A stretch of DNA of 37,137 nucleotides from Burkholderiaceae bacterium (GTDB taxonomy: Bacteria > Pseudomonadota > Gammaproteobacteria > Burkholderiales > Burkholderiaceae_C). Position numbers and translations under genes: made by a program. Numbering within the stretch: position 1 is the stretch's first letter; each line of letters starts with the position of its first letter. Below are positions 22,552-28,527 of this stretch, piece by piece. The stretch is from the NCBI GenBank assembly GCA_024710165.1, contig JANJVG010000124.1:1-37137 (forward strand). The letters run 5' to 3'. The notes under the pieces are model-generated. The model was not told the DNA's origin and did not search any database. It worked only from the letters and a program-made list of their open reading frames with translations.

Positions 22552-22563
22552 GCGGCTTGCCGC
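22552..22563. repeat. GCGGCTTGCCGC hairpin
   Basis: A CTTG-tipped 5-bp stem behind the stop of the gene at 22573, with the same family as 20781, 21241 and 22075. Confidence 0.6.
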
Positions 22564-22572
22564 CAACAAACA

Positions 22573-22740
22573 TTAAATGTCCATGTGCTCACGTACAGTA
22601 CCAATGACAAACATCAGTACTGAGAGACCCATGTGCATTACTGCACCTGTATTGTTGCCGTCCATACTGAGTACGAGTGCAGTGGCCATGAGGCCAACAC
22701 CAATGAACAGACAGCAACCCAATTGAATACCCTTAGCCAT
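22573..22740 (-). CDS. 55-residue two-helix membrane protein
   Basis: The ATG at 22740 has AGGAG six bases upstream, which decides the start over a longer frame to 22908 that has no ribosome site. Two hydrophobic stretches (GCCLFIGVGLMATALVL and GAVMHMGLSVLMFVIG) are joined by a short DGNNT turn, giving a hairpin membrane protein with both ends probably cytoplasmic. Size and form would suit a superinfection-exclusion or host-takeover peptide, or a holin-like protein. This is inference. It is the first gene of the leftward early block. Confidence 0.6.
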   Translation of the reverse strand: MAKGIQLGCCLFIGVGLMATALVLSMDGNNTGAVMHMGLSVLMFVIGTVREHMDI

Positions 22741-22919
22741 GCTCAACTCCTGTGACATGTAGCTGCACCATGCAACCACTCCAGCACAGGCGCCATGGCG
22801 CACACAGCTACACACAAGGGTGGGTACCCCCTTGAATTTGTAGGAATCTAAGTACACCGGGGGGGTGATTTTGTTTTTGCTCGCCTCCTGCACCAGACCT
22901 ACAACCATACCCAGATAAC

Positions 22920-22966
22920 AAATTTTGAAAAAACCTGGGGTACATCCATACCCATTTTCAAAATTT
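22920..22966. repeat. Nested inverted repeat at the early/late divide
   Basis: AAATTTTGAAAA (22920-22931) is perfectly matched by TTTTCAAAATTT (22955-22966), and inside them GGGTA pairs with TACCC. Neither side has a classic terminator T-run. It lies between the leftward early genes and the rightward tRNA/late block, where the ends of the linear virion genome should join. It could be a terminus-processing site, an origin element or a bidirectional terminator. Confidence 0.65.
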
Positions 22967-23015
22967 CCCCCTAACCCTCACTATCCTTTTAATAGCGCAG
23001 AGTTTTCTCCCCTCT

Positions 23016-23043
23016 TTGATACTGGTTTTTCTTCATATATACT
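23016..23043 (+). promoter_or_regulatory. Sigma70-type promoter for the tRNA array
   Basis: TTGATA at 23016-23021 and TATACT at 23038-23043 are separated by 16 bases. The expected start site falls immediately before the first tRNA-like sequence. A host-polymerase promoter would let the tRNAs be made from the prophage or at any infection stage. Confidence 0.7.
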
Positions 23044-23053
23044 CGCGCCATAT

Positions 23054-23124
23054 TGCGGAGATTCAGGGTATCGGTCAGTCTCATAAGCTCGACCTAGATG
23101 GTTCAAGTCCGTCCTCCGCTACCA
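23054..23124 (+). tRNA. tRNA-Met-like (anticodon CAT), D-arm not foldable
   Basis: The acceptor GCGGAG/CTCCGC, the T-arm GATGG-TTCAAGT-CCGTC and an anticodon loop CTCATAA are clear, and CCA is encoded. The segment before the anticodon is about five bases short. I cannot form a D-stem; instead GGTC pairs with GACC, lengthening the anticodon arm with a bulged C. It is either a structurally aberrant phage tRNA or a decayed one. CAT could also decode AUA if the C is lysidinylated. Confidence 0.6.
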
Positions 23125-23129
23125 AATTC

Positions 23130-23215
23130 GGATGCATAGTCCCGTAAGGAGCGGGAGCTGCCTGTAAAGCAGTTGTCTAACGACCCACTTGGCTCGATAC
23201 CTAGAGCATCCACCA
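23130..23215 (+). tRNA. tRNA-Tyr (anticodon GTA)
   Basis: Acceptor GGATGC/GCATCC, a strong D-stem TCCCG/CGGGA, an anticodon stem GCTGC/GCAGT with loop CTGTAAA, a long class II variable arm and a CCA end are visible. The T-stem has one mismatch and the T-loop begins CTCGATA, slightly divergent. Confidence 0.85.
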
Positions 23216-23220
23216 GGTAT

Positions 23221-23296
23221 ATATCTCTAGCTCAATTGGCAGAGCAGCGGCCTCCAAATCCGCAGGTTGAAGGTTCGAGTCCTTCGGGGTATGCCA
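23221..23296 (+). tRNA. tRNA-Trp (anticodon CCA)
   Basis: The acceptor ATATCTC/GGGGTAT contains two G-U pairs. The anticodon loop is CTCCAAA, typical of tRNA-Trp. The T-arm GAAGG-TTCGAGT-CCTTC is perfect and CCA is encoded with G as discriminator. Confidence 0.88.
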
Positions 23297-23301
23297 AATA
23301 A

Positions 23302-23377
23302 GCAGTCAGAGTGTCTGTAGGTAGCACAATTGGCTTCCACCCAATTAGCTCGGGTTCGATCCCCGATGACTGCTCCA
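23302..23377 (+). tRNA. tRNA-Gly (anticodon TCC)
   Basis: Acceptor GCAGTCA/TGACTGC and anticodon stem ATTGG/CCAAT with loop CTTCCAC give anticodon TCC. The T-arm is CGGG-TTCGATC-CCCG and CCA is encoded. It reads GGA/GGG glycine codons, complementing the host GCC tRNA at the left edge. Confidence 0.9.
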
Positions 23378-23383
23378 GTTAAT

Positions 23384-23470
23384 GGAAGATGTGTCGCAAG
23401 GTGCGACAGGAGTTTGCTAAACTCTCGTTCAGAAATGGGCTGACAGGTTCGATTCCTGTATCTTCCGCCA
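23384..23470 (+). tRNA. tRNA-Ser (anticodon GCT)
   Basis: Acceptor GGAAGAT/ATCTTCC, anticodon stem GGAGT/ACTCT with loop TTGCTAA (anticodon GCT), a class II variable arm, the T-arm ACAGG-TTCGATT-CCTGT and CCA are present. It is the last tRNA before the terminator. Confidence 0.9.
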
Positions 23471-23476
23471 TATTCA

Positions 23477-23500
23477 AAGGAGCTTCGGCTCCTTTTTTGT
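23477..23500 (+). terminator. Terminator of the tRNA array
   Basis: AAGGAGC pairs with GCTCCTT around TTCG, followed by a T-run. It separates the tRNA transcript from the terminase operon. Confidence 0.93.
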
Positions 23501-23530
23501 TTGGTTCTGGTTGTATTAAGCCGATATACT
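23501..23530 (+). promoter_or_regulatory. Sigma70-type late promoter
   Basis: TTGGTT at 23501-23506 and TATACT at 23525-23530 are 18 bases apart, directly behind the terminator. The start site would coincide with the TerS ATG at 23537, implying a leaderless message. Late N4 genes are read by host sigma70 polymerase, which fits. Confidence 0.55.
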
Positions 23531-23536
23531 CGGCCT

Positions 23537-24226
23537 ATGCAATTAACCATAGACCAATTCAAACAGGCTCTACCGGATAAGGTGAAGAAATCCATCAATC
23601 AGGAACTGATTGATAAGATCAATGTAACCTTGTCCAATCCAGATATGTATGAGGCATATCGGGATAACCTTCTGTCTTATACGAAGGTCATGGCTGATGG
23701 AAGGTTTAAGGTAACGGATTATGTGAATGCCGTTAAGTACGTCAGCCACAAACTCATGGGCGATTCCAATATCGCTGCTTATACAAAGACCTTCCCGGAT
23801 AAGTACCAGAGGTTTGTGCAGAACGGCGTAGATGCGAAGGACATTGCAAGCTATGTCACTGCATACAACAAGAGCAAGCTGGTTAACCTGATCTTTGAAC
23901 AGACGTTGGTGCCGAGCTATGTGCTCAATCAGGATCTGTATCAGAAGGCGCTCAATGTCCAGGCTGAGTTAATGGTCACAGCTAAGAGCGAGAAGGTGAG
24001 GTCTGATGCTGCGAACTCCCTGCTTACCCATTTGAAGATGCCAGAGACACAGAAGGTGGAGCTGGATATTGGGGTTAAGGAGGATGGTTCTATTGCTGCA
24101 CTGAGAGCTACTACTTTGGAACTAGCCCGTCAGCAAAGGTTGATGGTTGAGGCTGGTGCAATGAATGCACAGCAGGTGGCCCATTCAAAGCTGCAAGTAG
24201 TGGATGTGGAGGCCAAGGAGATTTAG
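23537..24226 (+). CDS. Terminase small subunit-like (N4 gp69-like)
   Basis: This 229-residue protein opens MQLTIDQFKQALPDKVKKSI and is largely helical, with a C-terminal stretch (MPETQKVELDIGVKEDGSIAALRA) of mixed character. Position at the head of the late operon, length and the presence of TerL four genes later fit the small terminase of N4-like phages, which would recognise the concatemer end for packaging. The ATG at 23537 is chosen over an upstream TTG that starts inside the promoter. No Shine-Dalgarno is present. The identity rests on synteny more than on motif. Confidence 0.65.
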   Translation: MQLTIDQFKQALPDKVKKSINQELIDKINVTLSNPDMYEAYRDNLLSYTKVMADGRFKVTDYVNAVKYVSHKLMGDSNIAAYTKTFPDKYQRFVQNGVDAKDIASYVTAYNKSKLVNLIFEQTLVPSYVLNQDLYQKALNVQAELMVTAKSEKVRSDAANSLLTHLKMPETQKVELDIGVKEDGSIAALRATTLELARQQRLMVEAGAMNAQQVAHSKLQVVDVEAKEI

Positions 24227-24387
24227 TGGAACACGTAACCCTGATGCGGTTTATTTATGTGTCGCTTGCTGTTGCTGGTTTTGTATGGCCAATAGCTGCA
24301 CAGATTCTCGGTGGGTTGGTGTTTATGGTCCTGGTTTTTGGTAAGCCAAGGAGGCAAGTGAATGGCAGCAATAAGCGAGCACCCTGA
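24226..24387 (+). CDS. 53-residue membrane protein, GTG start
   Basis: A GTG overlapping the previous stop (TAGTG) follows AAGGAG by about six bases, a convincing start. The product has a near-continuous hydrophobic stretch (MRFIYVSLAVAGFVWPIAAQ, then ILGGLVFMVLVFG) that could form one long or two short helices with a Pro between, then a basic tail (KPRRQVNGSNKR). Positive charge at the C terminus favours a cytoplasmic tail. Placement beside the terminase genes would suit a holin-like or packaging-associated membrane protein, but nothing proves either. Confidence 0.65.
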   Translation: MEHVTLMRFIYVSLAVAGFVWPIAAQILGGLVFMVLVFGKPRRQVNGSNKRAP

Positions 24388-24637
24388 TGAAAAGGTGTAT
24401 GCCAAAGTGAAACGTCCTTATGAGTTTGGTAGTTTCACTTTTGAAGATGGCGGTTTTAGGGTAGCTCCAGCAAGGATGGAGTCTCAGTACCCAAATGCTT
24501 TCAGGCAAGCCATGTATCCCAATGGGAAAGTGGTAATGCAGGGTGCTTATGCCTGGAGTGAGGGATCGATGGGTGGGATTATCTGGAAAGATCTTCCCTT
24601 GGTTTGTGTAAATAACGAAGGACAAGAGGTTAAATAA
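24362..24637 (+). CDS. Hypothetical late protein
   Basis: This 91-residue protein starts after CAAGGAGG with good spacing and overlaps the membrane-protein gene by 26 bases. It looks beta-rich and soluble (RPYEFGSFTFEDGGFRVAPAR, NGKVVMQGAYAWSEGSMGG). I do not recognise it. Being in the late operon upstream of TerL, it may be structural or packaging-related. It ends TAATG, shared with the next start. Confidence 0.6.
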   Translation: MAAISEHPDEKVYAKVKRPYEFGSFTFEDGGFRVAPARMESQYPNAFRQAMYPNGKVVMQGAYAWSEGSMGGIIWKDLPLVCVNNEGQEVK

Positions 24638-25077
24638 TGATTCGTGTGAATTCCCCTGATAACTCTGATGCCGGTATTGAGCGATTGATCCAAGCCAAAG
24701 GAAAGACAGCGCCGCGTGTGACGCCTGCGGACGTTGAGGCGAACATTGCCAGTGAGCATTACTTCACGGCAGGCGAGGGCGTGATTGGTGCCTTTGTTGC
24801 TGGTGAATTTTGCGCTCACGGCGGCGATACCGTGACTGTGCTGCGCGACATTGCATCCCCGGAGGTGTTGAAGCCAAGCCTTAACCTGCTGACCTTCTGC
24901 GTCCTGGTGCTCAAGAACGGCTTCACCGTCACCGGCGAGAGCGCCTGCGCAAGCCCTGAGAACTTCGATGCCGATATTGGTCGGCGCATTGCTCGTGAGA
25001 ACGCAGTGCAAAAGATTTGGCCTCTCATGGGTTACGAGCTGCGCAGCAAGCTGGCTGCAGAAAGTGTCACTAAGTAA
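24637..25077 (+). CDS. N4 gp49 / Sf6 gene 66 family protein
   Basis: This 146-residue protein matches the remembered signature of the Phage_gp49_66 family: CVLVLKNGFTVTGESACASP, then ENFDADIGRRIARENAVQK and IWPLMGYELRSKL. The family is widespread in phages and uncharacterised, usually lying among early or middle genes; here it sits in the late operon next to TerL. Its coding DNA is visibly richer in GC than the neighbours at 24226-24637, which suggests it was acquired. It starts by TAATG overlap and ends three bases before TerL. Confidence 0.85.
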   Translation: MIRVNSPDNSDAGIERLIQAKGKTAPRVTPADVEANIASEHYFTAGEGVIGAFVAGEFCAHGGDTVTVLRDIASPEVLKPSLNLLTFCVLVLKNGFTVTGESACASPENFDADIGRRIARENAVQKIWPLMGYELRSKLAAESVTK

Positions 25078-25079
25078 GG

Positions 25080-27701
25080 ATGGCTGCACGGTTCCATGCT
25101 GACGGAATGCCGTGGAAGGTTGAGGATTACCTCAACTCCACGGAATACGGGGTCGATCCCAACTATGTTCCTAGCGAATTCGCACTGGAGTTTGTCACCT
25201 TTGTGAAGTTGGTTAACGGTTCTCAGGGGGAAGAAAACAAGACCCCTCTTGTGCACTACAAGATGTTGGATACCCTCACAGAAGGCGGTAATCGTGTGAT
25301 TAATCTGTGCCACCGGGGTATCGCAAAGACCACCCTGATGGCTGAGTACTTCTTCCTGTACCTGGCTACTTATGGTGAGATTCCTGAGTTTGGTCGGGTA
25401 GATCTTGCGCTTTATGTCTCTGACTCTATCGAGAACGGGGTAAAGAACATGCGCAAGAACTTGGAGTTCCGGTGGGATAACTCAGACTTCCTTAAACAGT
25501 ACGTTCCTGAAATTCATTTCACAGATATACGGTGGGAGTTCAAGAATGCAGATGGCAAACTCTTCATTGTGAAAGGCTACGGAGCAAAGGCCCTTGCCTT
25601 GGATACAGAATTGCACACCCTGAGCGGGCGCACCACGATTGGCGAGTGCCAGGTTGGTGACCGGATTTTCGGGGCGGATGGGCAGCTGACCACGATCACG
25701 GCCAAGAGTGCGGTATTCAACAAGCCCATGTACCGCTTGCAGTTGGCGGATGGTCGTTCCCTGAAAGTCAGTGAGGACCACCTGAATCCGGTAGTGATCA
25801 ACACTAACCCCAACAACACGGCGCGCTGGGAAGAAAAAGTACTCACCACCCTGGAGCTGTTGCAACAGCCCCTGACACACACCAAAAAAGGAAACCTGGG
25901 GCACCGCGGTACATCCACCAAGAGCCTGGTGGGTGTGCGCAGCATCCAACCCCTGGAGTACCCAGAAGCTGTCCTGGCTGTGGATCCCTACACCTTGGGG
26001 GTTGTGATTGGTGATGGCCGCATCCGCAAGGAATGTGGTTCTGTGGAATTGACCGTGCACGCCGACGAGCTGACCCACTACCACACAACTATCCCCTACG
26101 AGTTCGGCAAGATGCGGACGGACCCCCGCTCCAATGCTGTTACGCAATCCATTCGTGGTCTTGGGCCACGGCTCAAAGCCATGGAAATCAACGTGCGCGG
26201 GGAACAGAAGTTCATCCCGTTCGAGTATTTCTTGGGTTCGATACCCCAACGCCTGGCCCTGTTACGCGGCTTGATGGACACCGATGGCACCGTGTCTGAA
26301 ACAGGCCGAATGAGCTTCACAAGCTCATCACATCAACTCGTGGATGACCTGGGCTGCTTGGTGCGATCCCTCGGGGGCACAGCCAGCAGCATCGCCAAGC
26401 ATAAACACGCAGAGGCGTATCGGGTGGAGATTTGGATGCAGATGAACCCGTTCCTACTGGCCCGTAAAGCGGCACGGTTTGTTCCCAAGGACCGGCATGT
26501 CGCCGTGGTGTCTGTCGAAAGGATTGCTGACGAGCCTAGCCAGTGCATTGCTGTGGACAATGAAGAGCGGCAGTTCGTCGCTGACTGCTATGTTCGTACA
26601 CACAACACAGGTGTTCGTGGCGCCAAGGAAATGGGTAAGCGTCCTGGCGTTGCAGTGCTGGATGACCTGATCAGTGATGAGGATGCCCGCTCAGATACTG
26701 TGATCAAGGCAGTAGAAGACACTGTTTATAAGGCGGTGAACTACGCCTTGCATCCCACCAGAAATCTGATCATATGGTCGGGCACTCCTTTTAATGCCCG
26801 AGATCCTTTGTACAAGGCAGTGGAGTCTGGTGCATGGGGGGTGAACGTATTCCCTGTGTGTGAGCAGTTCCCTTGTGAAGAACACGAGTTTCGTGGTTCT
26901 TGGCCAGATCGCTTTACCTACAAGTATGTGAAGGATCAGTACGACAAGGCGGTACTGCTTGGCAAGGTGGATACCTTCAACCAAGAGCTGATGCTACGAA
27001 TCATGTCAGATGAAGATCGAATGATTCTGGATTCAGATATTGCTTGGTACAAGATTGATGCGGTTATACGTAACAAGAACAGATTCAACTTTTACATAAC
27101 CACTGACTTTGCAACCAGCATTAAACAGAGTGCTGACTACTCGGTCATTAGTGTTTGGGCCTATAACAACGCCGGGGACTGGCTGTGGGTGGATGGGGTT
27201 TGCAAGCGCCAACTGATGGACGCCAATGTGAATGACCTGTTCCGCCTGGCCCAGATGTACCGGCCTCAGCAGGTTGGTATTGAAGTGACTGGTCAGCAGG
27301 GCGGTTTCATTCAATGGATTCAGAATGAGATGTTGGAACGAAACATCTACTTTCCATTGGCCAGTGAAGGAAATGATTCACGCCCAGGCATTCGTCCCAA
27401 TACCAACAAGATGGTGCGATTCAACACCATGGTTCCTTTCTTCAAAGCCAGAAAGATCTTCTTTCCTGTAGAGAAGAAAGGTGAGGCTCCGATGAAGGAA
27501 GCCATCAATGAATTGAGTCTGGCTTCTGCTGGAGGGTTTAAGTCAAAGCATGATGACTTTATTGACACCATTTCCATGCTCAGTTCCTTGACTCCATGGA
27601 AGCCATCAGAAGAAGCTGTAGTTACTCCCGGTGACTCTGGTATGTGGGAGCTTGATGTTCATGAAGATTTCTCTGATCGTAAAAGCTCGTATATTGTTTG
27701 A
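25080..27701 (+). CDS. Terminase large subunit with intein (N4 gp68-like)
   Basis: The primary product has 873 residues; removing the intein (residues 171-509) leaves about 534. The N-terminal ATPase has a variant Walker A, NLCHRGIAKTTLM (about residue 80). The Walker B region is VAVLDDLISDED after the intein. The C-terminal nuclease has a first acidic motif FYITTDFATSIKQSADYS and a late SKHDDFIDTIS motif. The intein splits the conserved GYGAK / TGVRGAKEMG loop between ATPase motifs, so packaging needs protein splicing. The ATG at 25080 directly follows a purine stretch; MPWKVEDYL at 25107 is an alternative start. Confidence 0.93.
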   Translation: MAARFHADGMPWKVEDYLNSTEYGVDPNYVPSEFALEFVTFVKLVNGSQGEENKTPLVHYKMLDTLTEGGNRVINLCHRGIAKTTLMAEYFFLYLATYGEIPEFGRVDLALYVSDSIENGVKNMRKNLEFRWDNSDFLKQYVPEIHFTDIRWEFKNADGKLFIVKGYGAKALALDTELHTLSGRTTIGECQVGDRIFGADGQLTTITAKSAVFNKPMYRLQLADGRSLKVSEDHLNPVVINTNPNNTARWEEKVLTTLELLQQPLTHTKKGNLGHRGTSTKSLVGVRSIQPLEYPEAVLAVDPYTLGVVIGDGRIRKECGSVELTVHADELTHYHTTIPYEFGKMRTDPRSNAVTQSIRGLGPRLKAMEINVRGEQKFIPFEYFLGSIPQRLALLRGLMDTDGTVSETGRMSFTSSSHQLVDDLGCLVRSLGGTASSIAKHKHAEAYRVEIWMQMNPFLLARKAARFVPKDRHVAVVSVERIADEPSQCIAVDNEERQFVADCYVRTHNTGVRGAKEMGKRPGVAVLDDLISDEDARSDTVIKAVEDTVYKAVNYALHPTRNLIIWSGTPFNARDPLYKAVESGAWGVNVFPVCEQFPCEEHEFRGSWPDRFTYKYVKDQYDKAVLLGKVDTFNQELMLRIMSDEDRMILDSDIAWYKIDAVIRNKNRFNFYITTDFATSIKQSADYSVISVWAYNNAGDWLWVDGVCKRQLMDANVNDLFRLAQMYRPQQVGIEVTGQQGGFIQWIQNEMLERNIYFPLASEGNDSRPGIRPNTNKMVRFNTMVPFFKARKIFFPVEKKGEAPMKEAINELSLASAGGFKSKHDDFIDTISMLSSLTPWKPSEEAVVTPGDSGMWELDVHEDFSDRKSSYIV
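25590..26606 (+). mobile_element. LAGLIDADG intein in TerL, Ala at position 1
   Basis: The 339-residue intein starts ALALDTELHT (block A) with Ala rather than Cys or Ser and ends YVRTHN before extein Thr. Block B is SEDH in the usual TxxH position. The homing endonuclease has motifs LGVVIGDGRI and LLRGLMDTDGT. Block F reads QCIAVDNEERQFVADC, with a Cys at the place used as nucleophile by class 3 inteins, and block G supplies Thr-His-Asn. The Trp expected two residues after the block B His in class 3 is Asn here. Base composition is clearly GC-richer than the exteins. Confidence 0.95.
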
Positions 27702-27745
27702 TGTGGTTGATAATCCTTAACTGTTAATTGGTAGATGGGTTGAAT

Positions 27746-28480
27746 ATGAAACTCCAAGAAATCTTTGATCAACTGCGCCAGGGCGAGCTTTCTCAACTGA
27801 GTATTGGTGGCCAAGCTCAGGGTGTTATTAACGATAAAAACCAGAGTGCAGTGGTTAATGCTGTCACTCTTGGCTTGTCGAATCTGTACACACGGTTCAA
27901 CCTGCGAGAAGGTAGTCTGAAGCTGATCCTTGTTCCAGGAGTGTATTCGTATCACCTGAAGAGTGCTTTTGCCCTGAATAACTCCAGCTCCACTGAACCG
28001 GTTAAGTACATTGAAGGCGAGTTTGAAGATGATCTTTCCAAGGTAGAAGCTGTTTTTACCGAAGAAGGGCATCAGATCGATCTGAATATGCGGGGTAAAT
28101 ACTCATGTACTACCCCGTCTACACATGTTCTTAAAGTTCCGGTTACTGTTGTGGAGCAGGACATTAACCTGCCTACGGTGCTGAAAACCAACGCTTTGGA
28201 CGTTGTTTATCGGGCCATGCACCCTCCAATTGAGACTGATCAATACGGAGATATTGACCCGGAAATGGCTGAAATTGCCCTCCCATATCCATATTTGGAA
28301 GCTCTTTTGTACTTTGTGGCCAGTCGTATTCACCATCCTGTGGGCATGACAGGGGACTTTCAAATGGGTGCTAGTTACTCAGCAAAGTATGAACAAGCCT
28401 GTCAACGCCTGGAAAATAGCAATCTTCAGGTGGATAAAAGCAAGGGCAACACTAAGTTTGAAACTAATGGATGGGTTTAA
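27746..28480 (+). CDS. N4 gp67-like late protein (adaptor candidate)
   Basis: This 244-residue protein is read from the ATG at 27746 (MKLQEIFDQLRQGELSQLSI); an in-frame TTG at 27728 is less likely. The layout is a helical N terminus, a beta-rich centre (SLKLILVPGVYSYHL...KYIEGEFEDD) and a C-terminal helical part with ALPYPYLEALLYFVASR. It lies between TerL and portal, as gp67 does near gp68 in N4-like genomes. This suggests a role at the portal or head completion. The function is inferred from position. Confidence 0.75.
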   Translation: MKLQEIFDQLRQGELSQLSIGGQAQGVINDKNQSAVVNAVTLGLSNLYTRFNLREGSLKLILVPGVYSYHLKSAFALNNSSSTEPVKYIEGEFEDDLSKVEAVFTEEGHQIDLNMRGKYSCTTPSTHVLKVPVTVVEQDINLPTVLKTNALDVVYRAMHPPIETDQYGDIDPEMAEIALPYPYLEALLYFVASRIHHPVGMTGDFQMGASYSAKYEQACQRLENSNLQVDKSKGNTKFETNGWV

Positions 28481-28527
28481 TCCAGTACATTATCAGGCTG
28501 CTGAGAAAATCAGGATAAGGATACTGA

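Noticed and set aside
22741-22908. N-terminal extension of the 55-residue membrane protein
   Set aside because: No ribosome site for the longer frame, while AGGAG sits correctly before the ATG at 22740.
24547-25089. Antisense frame opposite the gp49/66 gene
   Set aside because: Sense strand is a recognised family with proper start and stop overlaps.
25482-26249. Antisense frame opposite the intein (255 codons)
   Set aside because: An effect of the high GC of the intein DNA; the sense strand has intein motifs throughout.
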